A stretch of DNA of 64,000 bases from positions 62,001 to 126,000 of the forward strand of contig NZ_JAJUBB010000006.1 in NCBI RefSeq assembly GCF_028683135.1. Direction: 5' to 3'. Shown here piece by piece: positions 8,671 through 17,878 of the stretch. Below the pieces are notes generated by a model, which searched no databases, had not been told where the DNA came from, and was given only the letters and a program-made list of their open reading frames with translations. The number at the start of each line of letters is the position of its first letter. The first letter of the stretch is position 1. This DNA is from Enterovibrio qingdaonensis. GTDB lineage: Bacteria; Pseudomonadota; Gammaproteobacteria; Enterobacterales; Vibrionaceae. Both the position numbers and the translations under genes were made by a program.

Positions 8671-8937
8671 ATGATTGAGTTTCTGTTTCTGGTTGGTTTT
8701 ACATTAGTGTTGTTGGCAACAGGTATTAGTTTCCTCGGCATTGTCGCTGCGATGGCAGTGGGCTTTATCGTCATGGCATTGGTTGGCATGATCGGCTTAT
8801 TGTTCAAGATGTTGCCGTGGATTATCTTGATTGCCGCGATTATTTGGCTGCTCAAAGGGCGCGATAAAACAGCACAAAATGCGCGTGATTACTGCTATAA
8901 ACGCTCGCGCAGATACAACCGAGCACGCCGCTATTAA
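8671..8937 (+). CDS. pspG: Phage shock protein G
   Basis: The 88-residue inner-membrane protein starts MIEFLFLVGFTLVLLATGISFLG and contains KMLPWIILIAAIIWLLKG, both closely matching E. coli PspG. Two or three membrane segments cover residues 1-64, and a basic, tyrosine-rich tail (RSRRYNRARRY) follows. An AGGAGG site lies 6 bases upstream. PspG is an effector of the phage-shock membrane-stress response. Its place after dusA and its sigma-54 promoter support the call. Confidence 0.92.
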   Translation: MIEFLFLVGFTLVLLATGISFLGIVAAMAVGFIVMALVGMIGLLFKMLPWIILIAAIIWLLKGRDKTAQNARDYCYKRSRRYNRARRY

Positions 8938-8974
8938 GCCAATACGTAGTGTTATGCACTAAGTTTAAATCGAT

Positions 8975-9026
8975 GATTCCGCATAAAAAACCGTCAGTTT
9001 TGTGCGGAATCTTTATTGGTTTTTTG
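8975..9026 (+). terminator. Probable terminator after pspG
   Basis: Nine-base arms GATTCCGCA (8975-8983) and TGCGGAATC (9003-9011) are followed by TTTATTGGTTTTTTG. Confidence 0.6.
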
Positions 9027-9076
9027 CTATAGTCCCCGCAAACATAATCCTAAAAATGTAAGGCGGAGCCCTTTCA

Positions 9077-9718
9077 ATGAAAAAACTAAACCTATCTCTT
9101 GCTGCATTAGCAGTGGCGGGCACGTTTGCACTGCCTGCGCAAGCAGCTGTACTTTTAGGGGCCAAAGTAGGCGCGGATGCTTGGTACGCTGATGCGAAGA
9201 TCAATGATGTTCGCGCGGATGATGCAAACGTACAGATGTCTTACTACGCTGCATTTGAGCACTTTATCCCGCTAATTCCAAATGCAAAAATCCGTCACAC
9301 CAGTGTTGAGTCAAACAAGTTTAATACCGACTTTACTCAGGTTGACCTGATTGCTTACTACGAAATTCTGGACAATGACCTGATCTCTTTTGACATTGGT
9401 CTGAACCTACAAAAATTCGATGGTCGCTTTAACAACCAGAACTTCGATGAGTGGCAACCAAACGTATACAGTGATGTGCGTCTGGGTATCCCAGCAACGC
9501 CGTTGTCTCTGTTCGGTACCTTCAGCTTTGGTAGCTACGACGAAACGAGCACAGTAGATGCAGAAGCCGGTGTTCTGTTTACGCTGGGTCTGGTTGCTGC
9601 GGATCTGAACATGAAAGCGGGTTACCGCGTTCAGGATTACGACTTCAACTACTTCGGTGCAAACAACGGTAAATTCATGAACGACGGTTTCTTCGTTGGT
9701 GCAGAATTTAACTTCTAA
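9077..9718 (+). CDS. TIGR04219-type outer membrane beta-barrel protein
   Basis: The 213-residue protein has a signal peptide ending PAQAA near residue 24. A small beta-barrel follows with alternating strands, ending in GFFVGAEFNF with the C-terminal phenylalanine expected for BAM substrates. The overall pattern (GAKVGADAWYAD at the mature N-terminus, about 20 kDa) fits the TIGR04219 family found in Vibrio and Shewanella relatives. Function is unknown. It has its own terminator and appears monocistronic. Confidence 0.82.
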   Translation: MKKLNLSLAALAVAGTFALPAQAAVLLGAKVGADAWYADAKINDVRADDANVQMSYYAAFEHFIPLIPNAKIRHTSVESNKFNTDFTQVDLIAYYEILDNDLISFDIGLNLQKFDGRFNNQNFDEWQPNVYSDVRLGIPATPLSLFGTFSFGSYDETSTVDAEAGVLFTLGLVAADLNMKAGYRVQDYDFNYFGANNGKFMNDGFFVGAEFNF

Positions 9719-9741
9719 TTCGCTGCTTGTCAGTGGAAATG

Positions 9742-9769
9742 AAAAACCGCGCATTGGCGCGGTTTTTTT
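9742..9769 (+). terminator. Terminator after the outer-membrane barrel gene
   Basis: ACCGCGC-ATTG-GCGCGGT followed by TTTTTTT. Confidence 0.88.
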
Positions 9770-9790
9770 GTGCCCGATATTCGTTGTTCC

Positions 9791-10582
9791 TTAGCCGCCT
9801 TTTTTCCCTTGATCGCGTGTTGGCTGAAACCCCGCGACGGCAAGCACAATAAACACAAGCGTGCAGGCGGAGACCACCAAAAGAGCTGTGACATTCAGTT
9901 GTTGGTAAAGGGCAAAGCGAATGAGCTCCACACCAAAGGTGAAGGGGTTGTATCGGCATATGTCGTAGAGCCAAATACTTGCTTCCTGCATTTTCCAAAG
10001 CGGGTACAGAGCAGAGGATAAAAAGAACATCGGGAAGATGACGAAATTCATCACGCCAGCGAAGTTCTCTAATTGTTTTACGCGCGATGCAATCACAATC
10101 CCGAGGGCACTCAGCATTAATGCGGTAATAAACAGTGCAGGAATCGCCATGATGTAGCCCAACGCAGAAAGCGGCCTGTCATAGAGTGCGGCAATCACTA
10201 AAAATGCACCCACTTGCAACACACTCACTAAGGCACTGGCTATTTGTTTTGAAAGCAACAAAAATGGCCGTGGCAGCGGGCTAGTGAGCAGAACCTTGAT
10301 ACTGCCCATTTCCCTGTCATAGACGATAGACAGCGAGCTTTGCATGCCATTGAACAGCAAAATCATGGCGCACAGACCGGGCAGAATATATTCCTCATAG
10401 TTTATGTAGGTGGCGTACGGCTCCATGATGGCGATGCCAAGGGCGGCGCGAAAGCCAGCGGCAAACACAATAAGCCACAACAGCGGTCGCACTAAGCTTG
10501 CGGCAAAGCGGGCGCGTTGTTGGAAAAAGCGCAACCATTCGCGATAACAGATACCTTTAAAAGCGAACCAGTAGCGCATCAT
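9791..10582 (-). CDS. ABC-2 type transporter permease (quinoprotein-locus exporter)
   Basis: The 263-residue inner-membrane protein has about six membrane helices and the ABC-2 features REWLRFFQQRARFAASLVRPLLWL and a central PALFITALMLSALGIVIA segment. It overlaps the ATPase gene by 4 bases (ATGA), so the two are translationally coupled. In PQQ-dependent alcohol-oxidation clusters such pairs are thought to export toxic alcohol or aldehyde products or intermediates, but the substrate is not known. It is the last gene of a four-gene minus-strand operon with the beta-propeller and the binding protein. Confidence 0.85.
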   Translation of the reverse strand: MMRYWFAFKGICYREWLRFFQQRARFAASLVRPLLWLIVFAAGFRAALGIAIMEPYATYINYEEYILPGLCAMILLFNGMQSSLSIVYDREMGSIKVLLTSPLPRPFLLLSKQIASALVSVLQVGAFLVIAALYDRPLSALGYIMAIPALFITALMLSALGIVIASRVKQLENFAGVMNFVIFPMFFLSSALYPLWKMQEASIWLYDICRYNPFTFGVELIRFALYQQLNVTALLVVSACTLVFIVLAVAGFQPTRDQGKKGG

Positions 10583-11304
10583 AGGTCTGCCTCCGATGTG
10601 CTGTCTGTGGTGAGGTTGGCGAAGACTTTTGCCAGCGTTGGATGTTGGTGAATTTCCCGCAGAGTATGCGCAAGATTGTGAGCACGTAAGGTGCCTCGAT
10701 GCAGGATAAGCACGTCGTCGTCGTCATCCACTTCTTCAATTAAATGGGTCGCCCAAAGTACGCATAAAGGCTGCTTTTCACAAAGCGATCGCACGGCGTC
10801 AGATAGCGATGCCCGCGCCTTGGGGTCAAGGCCACTCGTGGGTTCATCGAGCAACAGAATTTCAGGCGAGTGCATCAGGGCGCGGACTAGCTCTGTGCGA
10901 CGTCGGTGACCACCGTTCAAAGATCGAATTTTGTCGTTTAGCCTGTCGGCGAGAGAAAAGTGTTCGAGCAGTGGCGCGGCTTTTTCCAGGCTTTGCGATT
11001 GACTGAAGCCATGCAGTGCACCGTAGTAACTGAGGTTTTGCGCCACGGTCAAATCTAGGTCGAGCGTGTTTTGCTGAAAGACCACGCCCAGCTTTGCCAT
11101 GGTTTGACGTTGAGGTACTTCACCAAGAAGTTTGATTTCTCCTGATTGAACGGGCGTTAACCGTGTCAGCAGCGAAAACAGGGTGCTTTTTCCTGCACCA
11201 TTTGGCCCGAGTAGCATGTGAAGGCCACGCCCGAGAGACAGTGAAATGTCATTCAAGGCGTGGCGTGAACCGTAATGGTGGTTGAGAGTGATAACCTCAA
11301 TCAT
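10579..11304 (-). CDS. ABC transporter ATP-binding protein, PQQ-catabolism type (TIGR03864-like)
   Basis: The 241-residue ATPase has Walker A GPNGAGKST (residues 34-42), Walker B LLLDEPTSGLDP and a switch histidine in WATHLIEE. The signature motif is LNGGHRRR rather than the usual LSGGQ; this variant is, as I recall, characteristic of ATPases in PQQ-dependent catabolism loci. It pairs with the overlapping permease to form an exporter. A D-rich patch (EEVDDDDDVLILH) follows the H-loop. Confidence 0.88.
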   Translation of the reverse strand: MIEVITLNHHYGSRHALNDISLSLGRGLHMLLGPNGAGKSTLFSLLTRLTPVQSGEIKLLGEVPQRQTMAKLGVVFQQNTLDLDLTVAQNLSYYGALHGFSQSQSLEKAAPLLEHFSLADRLNDKIRSLNGGHRRRTELVRALMHSPEILLLDEPTSGLDPKARASLSDAVRSLCEKQPLCVLWATHLIEEVDDDDDVLILHRGTLRAHNLAHTLREIHQHPTLAKVFANLTTDSTSEADL

Positions 11305-11313
11305 AGGGTGTGG

Positions 11314-12306
11314 TTACTCGACGGTACGAACGGCTACACCCCAAGGGTAGCGACCGACTTTTACCGTTTTAATCACCTCACGGTTTGGGACATCGATGAT
11401 GGAGACATCACCGCTAACGCCATTGGTGGCAAGCAGTCTGTCTTCCTCTGCGTTAAGTGCCATTTGCCACACGCGGCGGCCTACCAAGAGATAATCCTCA
11501 ACTTCCAGCGTATCTGTATTTACAACGGCCACATGGTTTGCGGAGCCCAAGGCAACAAATGCTGTTTTGCCATCAGACGTAAGTTTTACGCCAACAGGTT
11601 GCACTTTATCCTTGTGAACACCTTTGGGCGCGAAGCCGATTTTTTTGATGATTTCTTTACTGTCTGTATCGATCACTGACACTGTACCGCCAATTTCTGC
11701 ACTCACCCAAAGCTGTTTGCCATCAGGGGTGAACTGCGCATAGCGCGGACGCGCATCAACCAAGGTGTTGTGGAACATCTCATTGGTTTCTGTGTTGATC
11801 CAGTGCGCCATGTTGGATGTTTCTGAGGTAATGATGGCGATTTTCCCGTCAGGGCTTACCGCGACACCCTCCGGCTCAACGCCCACTTCTACTTGGGTGA
11901 CGACGCTGGATGTCGGAATGTCGATTACCGTCATAAGCGCATCGTCTTCGTTGGCGACATAAAGGCGTTTGCCGTCAGGCGATAACGCGAATAATTCTGG
12001 GTCTTCGCCTGAGGGGAGATCGCCAACAATGGTATTGCTAGTCAGGTCCAGCACTTGCACTGTGTCGTCCTCACTGGCACATATGTAGAGTTGTTTTCCG
12101 TCTTTGCTGACTTCAATGCCTCGGGGGCGATCGCCCACCTCAATGGTGTTGATCACCTCCATCGAATCCATGTCGATGATGCTAACGGTGTCATCTTTTT
12201 CGTTTGCCACGTAGGCAAGCTCTTTCGCCATCGCTTCTGAAGAGAGAAGCGGCGAAGCCATCAGCGTTGCAAGTGTTAAAGCGAGTATTGATTTGGCGTT
12301 ATGCAT
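11314..12306 (-). CDS. YVTN-family beta-propeller periplasmic protein (PQQ-catabolism associated, TIGR03866-like)
   Basis: The 330-residue protein begins with a signal peptide (cleavage near SSEAMA-KELAYV). It is then a repeat protein in which blocks such as LAYVANEKDDTVSIIDMDSMEV and LYVANEDDALMTVIDI recur about every 40-45 residues, building a seven-bladed propeller. Its role is unproven; it lies between the binding protein and the exporter genes with 9-11 bp gaps, so it is part of the same operon and probably works in the periplasm with the quinoprotein dehydrogenase. Confidence 0.86.
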   Translation of the reverse strand: MHNAKSILALTLATLMASPLLSSEAMAKELAYVANEKDDTVSIIDMDSMEVINTIEVGDRPRGIEVSKDGKQLYICASEDDTVQVLDLTSNTIVGDLPSGEDPELFALSPDGKRLYVANEDDALMTVIDIPTSSVVTQVEVGVEPEGVAVSPDGKIAIITSETSNMAHWINTETNEMFHNTLVDARPRYAQFTPDGKQLWVSAEIGGTVSVIDTDSKEIIKKIGFAPKGVHKDKVQPVGVKLTSDGKTAFVALGSANHVAVVNTDTLEVEDYLLVGRRVWQMALNAEEDRLLATNGVSGDVSIIDVPNREVIKTVKVGRYPWGVAVRTVE

Positions 12307-12317
12307 CGTCGGTATCC

Positions 12318-13529
12318 TTACTGATTGTTTGCAGTGTTAAATTTGAAAAGACGGCACTGGCTCTGTGCTTCATCAATGCCCAGAGAATCGAGCTCATTGC
12401 GTGGATGAAGGAAGCCTTCGAAAGGGGCGGTGGCAACCAGTGCTTGAGCGTCAAACAGCGGGACTGTTTGGCGAAGTTGACCATTCCAAGGCCGGTAAGT
12501 GAGCTTTCGGCCTTTGTAGGCCGCCAATTGGAAGCGATCGCTCATGATAAAGGGCAAAACGGTTTCTACGTCGCCTTTGTTGAGAGCGGTAACGGCCTCA
12601 TTGACAGAACGCACCGCGACCCAAGCTGCATAGTCTTTTGCCGTCATGTGGCGGTCAAAACGTTTGGTAAAGCGATTTTGAAACTGAATAGCCCCAAACT
12701 GCTCAACTACATAGCTCCAACCGTCGGCACGTAATCCATGTGTTCCTATCACTGGGCGAGGAAGCCAAGTGTTATAGGGAAGGTGCTGACCAAACAGGTT
12801 GCTCTCATCGATCACCAGTACTGCATCATAGTTGCCTGCTTGAGTGAATAACGGGATTTCGGCCGAGGCAGAACGGCGAAGGTCGGTATCAAAGTCCCAG
12901 ACTTTCTCGTCTACCACATTGTGGTTGTATTTCTTGAGTGTGGTTTTAACCGCGTCGAGGTAGGCGTTGTCTGCGGCTGTCACACCAGAGACGAGAAAGA
13001 TTTTATTGAGGCGCTTTACTCGTAACCACTGGGAAAGTGCGTCGCCTTGCATGGCATAGCTCAGTGCGGTTTGCAGTGTGTTCGGTAAGCAGGTTTCGGC
13101 GCGCAATGCTACGTCTTGATTGCCCACGTTGAACAGCAGTGCGTCCTCAGGAATCGCTTTTCTCAGTGCCACAAGAGATGCCGTGTCCACGTCGATGAGA
13201 AAATAACGGATACCGTCGTTATACCATTTGGTCGCGGCTTGTTTGAGGCGATGAATATCGTCGGAGGTTTCGACGATCAGCGCGTACTTTTGACCGAGAA
13301 ATTTGCCTGTCCCATTAGCGTCTATTATCGAGAGTTCTGCACCTGCTTCCCCATTGTTTTCGGGTTCTCGCAGGTATTCAGGCACCGCTCGTGTTTCTTC
13401 GACAGGCAGACGCAACATACCAATTCGAACGTTCACTTCAGCACTAACACTGGTGGGAATAATCATGCCCCACACCAAAAAAATAAAAGCAATGAGGGTG
13501 TTATGGCAGCAAACTCGGCAACTTTTCAT
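12318..13529 (-). CDS. Periplasmic ABC-type substrate-binding protein, branched-chain type (TIGR03863-like)
   Basis: Start ATG at 13529 gives 403 residues with a signal peptide ending SVSA-EVNVRI. An in-frame ATG at 13658 would add 43 residues without a secretion logic and is rejected. The fold is a type I periplasmic-binding protein (Leu/Ile/Val-binding group) over the whole mature chain, with VLVIDESNLFGQHLPYNTWLPRPVIGTHGL near the middle. Members occur with quinoprotein alcohol dehydrogenases; no matching importer permease is present. It is first in the minus-strand operon and divergent from the cytochrome gene. Confidence 0.84.
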   Translation of the reverse strand: MKSCRVCCHNTLIAFIFLVWGMIIPTSVSAEVNVRIGMLRLPVEETRAVPEYLREPENNGEAGAELSIIDANGTGKFLGQKYALIVETSDDIHRLKQAATKWYNDGIRYFLIDVDTASLVALRKAIPEDALLFNVGNQDVALRAETCLPNTLQTALSYAMQGDALSQWLRVKRLNKIFLVSGVTAADNAYLDAVKTTLKKYNHNVVDEKVWDFDTDLRRSASAEIPLFTQAGNYDAVLVIDESNLFGQHLPYNTWLPRPVIGTHGLRADGWSYVVEQFGAIQFQNRFTKRFDRHMTAKDYAAWVAVRSVNEAVTALNKGDVETVLPFIMSDRFQLAAYKGRKLTYRPWNGQLRQTVPLFDAQALVATAPFEGFLHPRNELDSLGIDEAQSQCRLFKFNTANNQ

Positions 13530-13616
13530 CAAGTACAGCACTCCGAAAAAGGTAACGTTTTTACTGTAAGCAGGGACGGCGAATTTTGCCAAATCCCCAC
13601 GTCTAGCTAATAAGAA

Positions 13617-13639
13617 TATCCTCCCAAAGAATGAGGATA
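13617..13639. promoter_or_regulatory. Inverted repeat in the divergent binding-protein/cytochrome promoter region
   Basis: TATCCTC (13617-13623) and GAGGATA (13633-13639) form a 7-base inverted repeat with a 9-base spacer, followed by ACCCCCC. It lies between two divergent quinoprotein-related genes and may bind the local regulator. Confidence 0.4.
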
Positions 13640-13721
13640 CCCCCCGCCTTTGTAGCATGTCACTGAAGGGCGACTGCTCCTACACTTTTCCCAAAACCTC
13701 AGTGCAAAGGAGTTTTGTGAC

Positions 13722-14177
13722 ATGGAAAAGGCCGAACGAAAGGTGTGTTTTTTCACTGCGATAGCGTTGGTTTCTGCGCTTGTATCTCAGTGGGCATGGG
13801 CGCATGGCGACGTAACACCACAGTCAATTGATACGTCATCTATCCCCGTTTTAGGGGCGGATTGGACCGAGACTAATCCCTATCGAGAGTTGGATGGTGA
13901 TGTCAGATCCGAAGTAGAACGCATTGGCGCATCCGCCTACAACCAAAATTGCGCGCGTTGCCATGGATTAGAAGGGATTTCTGGTGGTATCGCCCCTGAT
14001 CTTCGCTTGCTTTCCCCTGATTATGACGGGGACGAATGGTACATCTATCGCGTTCAAAATGGTGCAGTAAGAAACGGCGCGGTGTACATGCCAAAAATGA
14101 CAGAGCACCTTAACCAAGAAGCACTGTGGGCCATTAGAACTTGGCTTGAGTCGGTTGCACCGGAAGGAAACGGTTAG
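13722..14177 (+). CDS. pedF: PedF-type periplasmic cytochrome c-550
   Basis: The 151-residue protein has a signal peptide (ending AWA-HGD near residue 27) and one class I haem site, CARCH (C77, C80, H81), with MPKM (M123 or M126) as likely axial methionine. The segment ADWTETNPYRE before the haem domain is typical of PedF-type cytochromes that accept electrons from PQQ alcohol dehydrogenases. It lies 11 bases before the next binding-protein gene and upstream of the dehydrogenase, which supports the role. Confidence 0.85.
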   Translation: MEKAERKVCFFTAIALVSALVSQWAWAHGDVTPQSIDTSSIPVLGADWTETNPYRELDGDVRSEVERIGASAYNQNCARCHGLEGISGGIAPDLRLLSPDYDGDEWYIYRVQNGAVRNGAVYMPKMTEHLNQEALWAIRTWLESVAPEGNG

Positions 14178-14188
14178 GGGGCGTTGGT

Positions 14189-15142
14189 ATGGTCACTATC
14201 GGGTTTAAAGGCATCAAGCTCAGAGATGTATTAATGAGTTTGGCACTCTGGATTGGCGTGGCCGTGCCGACATATGCGCTTTCGTATGACGATATTCAAG
14301 CCAAAGGCGTGATTCGAGTGGCGGTGTATAACGACTTCCCGCCGTATTCGTTCAAAGATGACGATGGCAACCCAGCTGGGATGGATATCGAGCTGGCGAA
14401 GGCATTAGCAAACGGACTCAATGTCGATCTTGAGTTGCATTGGATGACCCCCGATGAAACGGTCGAAGATGATATGCGTAACTACCTCTGGAAAGGAATG
14501 AACCTGACCAGTGAAGATGGCCAGCGTGTCAAAGCGGATGTCATGTTGCGTGTGCCTTATGACAGAGAGTTTGCGATGCAAAGGGACGATGTCGGTCACC
14601 CTGCGCACGAGCGAGTTCACATGTTTGCGCCGTACCATCAAGAGCGCTGGCGTATGGTGTTTGATGCGAAAAAGCTTGATGCGCCACAAACCGCAGCCCG
14701 TTTTATGTATCACCCCGTCGGCGTTGAAGTCGATACGGTTCCACAGTTTTATCTGACGACGGCCTATGGGGGGCGTCTCAGAGAAAAAAGCCACACTTAC
14801 CCTTCTATCACTGATGCCTTCACGGCGTTAGGGCAGGGAGAAGTTGCCATTGTGATGGGCATGAGCTCCCAACTGGAATGGCTACATCAACAAAACGCAT
14901 CGTCCACAGATGCGAGCGAATCACTCACTGAGCTGGCATTTCCACTACTTGGTCGTTCGAACTGGGAGTTGGGAATGGCAGTGCAAACAGACTACCGTCA
15001 GCTGGCCTATGCACTGGAAGACATTGTTATGGCGCATATTCAAAACGGCGACTTTGCTCGCTGGGGAGAAAAGTACGGCGTTGATTACCGTCTACCCGCA
15101 CGCTTTCAGCCCGAATCTGAAGCCATTGCACAAACACCCTAA
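14189..15142 (+). CDS. Quinoprotein-associated periplasmic solute-binding protein (family 3, PedG/MoxJ-like)
   Basis: The 317-residue protein has an N-terminal signal segment (LMSLALWIGVAVPTYA-LSYDD). It is then a type II periplasmic-binding fold with the family 3 signature GVIRVAVYNDFPPYSFKDDDGNPAGMDIELAKAL (split here between residues about 38-71). No permease or ATPase partner is nearby. Proteins of this group (MoxJ/XoxJ/PedG) accompany PQQ alcohol dehydrogenases and are thought to help activate or mature the enzyme, perhaps by metal or PQQ insertion. It sits between the cytochrome and the dehydrogenase gene. Confidence 0.84.
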   Translation: MVTIGFKGIKLRDVLMSLALWIGVAVPTYALSYDDIQAKGVIRVAVYNDFPPYSFKDDDGNPAGMDIELAKALANGLNVDLELHWMTPDETVEDDMRNYLWKGMNLTSEDGQRVKADVMLRVPYDREFAMQRDDVGHPAHERVHMFAPYHQERWRMVFDAKKLDAPQTAARFMYHPVGVEVDTVPQFYLTTAYGGRLREKSHTYPSITDAFTALGQGEVAIVMGMSSQLEWLHQQNASSTDASESLTELAFPLLGRSNWELGMAVQTDYRQLAYALEDIVMAHIQNGDFARWGEKYGVDYRLPARFQPESEAIAQTP

Positions 15143-15183
15143 ATTGAACGCCTGTTTCTCTATCTGCTCCTAAAACTTTACTT

Positions 15184-15197
15184 ACCCTATAAGGACA
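15184..15197 (+). promoter_or_regulatory. Shared promoter motif, copy upstream of PQQ alcohol dehydrogenase
   Basis: ACCCTATAAGGACA lies 78 bases before the dehydrogenase start. The complement strand upstream of the aldehyde dehydrogenase (17879-17892) has ACCCTTAGAGGACA, identical at 11 of 14 positions. It may be a binding site of the locus regulator. Confidence 0.35.
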
Positions 15198-15274
15198 TAC
15201 GGGGTAGCGCAGGCAGGAATCGCTAACAAGCAAATCGGCTTGTTAGCCAACAGCCAACGAAGAGGTATTTTTCT

Positions 15275-17044
15275 ATGACTGCTATGTCGTTTAAACGGTG
15301 CGGACTATTCGCCGCGCTCTCATTCGTGCTGACCGCGCCGTCGATTGCCGCGGGTGTCACAGACAAGGATATCATGGCCGATCAGCAAACGACCGATGAT
15401 GTGGTCACTTACGGCATGGGCCTTAGAGGACAACGTTTTAGTCCGATGGACAGCATCAACAAAGAAACGGTTTCGGAAATTCGCCCGGTCTGGGGCTTTT
15501 CTCTGGGTGGTGAGAAGCAGCGTGGGCAAGAAAGTCAGCCCATGATCAAAGATGGCGTCATGTATATCACGGGATCGTATTCGCGTGTATATGCCATCGA
15601 TGCCAGAACCGGTGAAGAACTGTGGCAATACGATGCGAGATTACCAGACGGGATCATGCCGTGTTGTGATGTGATCAACCGTGGCGTAGCACTATACGAT
15701 GATCTGGTGATCTTCGGGACCTTGGACGCCAAGCTGGTGGCCTTGGATGCCAAAACCGGCAAAGTACGTTGGAAAAAAACCGTCGATAACTATCAGGATG
15801 GATACTCTATTACTGCTGCACCTATCGTGGTGAAAGGCAACGTAATTACCGGTGTTTCCGGCGGTGAGTTTGGCATTATCGGTAAAGTGAGGGCATATGA
15901 TGCCAAGACCGGCAAGTTGGTATGGGAACGTCCGACCGTTGAAGGCCACATGGGCTACGTATGGAAAGACGGCAAAAAAATTGAAAACGGCATTTCCGGC
16001 GGTGCGCCAGGAAAAACTTGGCCAGCAGACCTTTGGAAAAGCGGCGGGGCTGCGCCATGGTTAGGCGGCACCTACGATGCCGATACGGATCTGTTGTTCT
16101 TTGGTACGGGTAACCCGGCACCTTGGAACTCCCATATGCGTCCGGGTGATAACCTCTTCTCTTCTTCGCGTTTAGCGATTGATCCTGATGACGGCAAGAT
16201 TGTTTGGCACTTCCAGACGACCCCGCATGATGGCTGGGATTTTGATGGCGTTAACGAACTGATCGCCTTCGATTACGAGCAAAACGGTAAAACGGTAAAA
16301 GCGGCTGCGACGGCAGATCGTAATGGCTTCTTCTATGTGCTTGACCGTACCAATGGCGATTTTATTCGTGGCTTCCCATTTGTTGATAAGATCAGTTGGG
16401 CAAAAGGGCTGGATGACAAAGGTCGTCCGCTGTATATCGAGAGCAACCGCCCAGGTAATCCAACCGATGCCAGTGACGGTAAAAAAGGCAAAACCGTGGT
16501 GGCGACACCGTCGTTCTTAGGCGGGAAAAACTGGATGCCAATGGCATATAGCCCGAAATCTGGCTTGTTCTATGTGCCGTCCAACGAATGGGAGATGGAT
16601 ATTTGGAATGAACCCGTGTCGTACAAAAAAGGTGCGGCATACTTAGGGGCTGGCTTTACCATCAAGTCCATCAATGATGACTACATTGGGGTGCTTCGTG
16701 CGTATGACCCGAAAACTGGCGAGCGTGTTTGGGAATACAAAAACTATGCACCGCTATGGGGTGGTGTGATGACGACAGCAGGTGGTCTGGTATTCACGGG
16801 TAACCCTGAAGGCTACTTAATGGCGTTCGATGATAAAACCGGTGAGCTGCTGTACAAGTTTAATACGGGCTCTGGCATCGTCGGGACACCTGTGACGTGG
16901 GAAATGGACGGTGAACAGTACATTTCCGTTCTGTCTGGCTGGGGTGGTGCGGTACCACTTTGGGGTGGTGACGTTGCCAAGCGCGTTAAGAACTTCAACC
17001 AAGGCGGTATGGTCTGGACGTTTAAGCTCCCGAAAAACAGCTAG
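15275..17044 (+). CDS. PQQ-dependent alcohol dehydrogenase, predicted lanthanide type (ExaA/PedH-like)
   Basis: The 589-residue periplasmic quinoprotein has a signal peptide (ending APSIAA-GVT). It shows eight-bladed propeller tryptophan-docking motifs such as GKVRWKK and GERVWEYKN, and the vicinal disulfide C130-C131 (PCCDVINRG) that contacts PQQ. The catalytic aspartate is D322 in GWDFDG; the residue two places on is D324, the extra acidic ligand that distinguishes lanthanide-dependent enzymes (PedH, XoxF) from calcium ones (Ala or Ser there, for example WDFSG in ExaA). Overall similarity is to ethanol/2-phenylethanol-type dehydrogenases. It oxidises primary alcohols to aldehydes, passing electrons to cytochrome c (probably the PedF-like product upstream). 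Confidence 0.93.
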   Translation: MTAMSFKRCGLFAALSFVLTAPSIAAGVTDKDIMADQQTTDDVVTYGMGLRGQRFSPMDSINKETVSEIRPVWGFSLGGEKQRGQESQPMIKDGVMYITGSYSRVYAIDARTGEELWQYDARLPDGIMPCCDVINRGVALYDDLVIFGTLDAKLVALDAKTGKVRWKKTVDNYQDGYSITAAPIVVKGNVITGVSGGEFGIIGKVRAYDAKTGKLVWERPTVEGHMGYVWKDGKKIENGISGGAPGKTWPADLWKSGGAAPWLGGTYDADTDLLFFGTGNPAPWNSHMRPGDNLFSSSRLAIDPDDGKIVWHFQTTPHDGWDFDGVNELIAFDYEQNGKTVKAAATADRNGFFYVLDRTNGDFIRGFPFVDKISWAKGLDDKGRPLYIESNRPGNPTDASDGKKGKTVVATPSFLGGKNWMPMAYSPKSGLFYVPSNEWEMDIWNEPVSYKKGAAYLGAGFTIKSINDDYIGVLRAYDPKTGERVWEYKNYAPLWGGVMTTAGGLVFTGNPEGYLMAFDDKTGELLYKFNTGSGIVGTPVTWEMDGEQYISVLSGWGGAVPLWGGDVAKRVKNFNQGGMVWTFKLPKNS

Positions 17045-17062
17045 TTATATTTGCGTAAATAT

Positions 17063-17086
17063 CATGCCGGGCGACTGCCCGGCATG
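17063..17086 (+). other. Strong hairpin between the alcohol dehydrogenase and MOSC genes
   Basis: A perfect 10-base stem (CATGCCGGGC/GCCCGGCATG) with a 4-base loop lies 19 bases after the dehydrogenase stop. No T-run follows, so it may stabilise the upstream mRNA or cause partial termination. Confidence 0.6.
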
Positions 17087-17106
17087 TTGCGATCAGGAGG
17101 TACACC

Positions 17107-17739
17107 ATGTCTGATTCGCCACGACTGAAAACCGTATGCATTGCGACACCGTCTGTCATTGGCCCTCGGGCTGTCTCGACAGGCATAGTAAAACAGCCCA
17201 TTGAAGGCAAGATTCAGGTCACTGAAATGGGGCTTGAAGGCGACTTTCAAGTCGACAGTCGTGTCCATGGAGGGCTGGATAAAGCCGTCTACCAGTTCCC
17301 ATTTGAAACCTACACGACGTTGGCTGAAGCCTTTCCACACCTTGCCGACCGTTTTTCATCACCGTGTGTTGGTGAGAACCTCTCCTCATCAGGAATGACA
17401 GATAACACGGTCTACATTGGCGATTGCTATCGCGTTGGATCCGCGTTGCTTCAGGTTAGTCAGCCTCGTATGCCATGTTGGAAACTCAATCAGCATGTCG
17501 GCAACAGCCATGTCATGGCCTTGTTGGTTTCCTTGATGAAAACGGGTTGGTATTACCGTGTGTTGGAAACAGGACACGTAAGCGCGGGAGATACCTTCAT
17601 ACTGGAAGACAGGTTGCAGGAAGCATGGACAGTTGAAGCTATCTGGACGCATTGGCTTGACCTGCGAGCACAAAAGAAGCAAGTCGTTGGTTCTGTTCCG
17701 GTTCCCGGTCTCTCCACACAATGGCGATTTGACTGGTGA
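17107..17739 (+). CDS. MOSC-domain protein (YiiM-like)
   Basis: The 210-residue protein follows an AGGAGG site. It contains the MOSC core: GLEGDFQVDSRVHGGLDKAVYQFP (around residues 39-62), GENLSSSGM, and the conserved cysteine in QPRMPCWKLN near residue 122. A C-terminal extension resembles YiiM. MOSC proteins bind the molybdenum cofactor, and YiiM relatives reduce N-hydroxylated compounds. Why it lies between an alcohol and an aldehyde dehydrogenase is not clear; the gene is probably read from the dehydrogenase promoter through the hairpin. Confidence 0.85.
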   Translation: MSDSPRLKTVCIATPSVIGPRAVSTGIVKQPIEGKIQVTEMGLEGDFQVDSRVHGGLDKAVYQFPFETYTTLAEAFPHLADRFSSPCVGENLSSSGMTDNTVYIGDCYRVGSALLQVSQPRMPCWKLNQHVGNSHVMALLVSLMKTGWYYRVLETGHVSAGDTFILEDRLQEAWTVEAIWTHWLDLRAQKKQVVGSVPVPGLSTQWRFDW

Positions 17740-17878
17740 AATGCCTTATATATCAATAATTTTGTCAGTAACTCCCTTGGCGAAAAAAAACTCCATCGAA
17801 AGTATGAGATTTTGTCGACCAAGGGGCGATGGTGAGAATGGCAAACTCTCCATACTCTTTATGTTAAGCGCCTGACGT

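Noticed and set aside
12204-12734. 176-codon plus-strand frame across the beta-propeller and binding-protein junction
   Set aside because: It runs against two well-supported genes and shows no recognisable domain or ribosome site.
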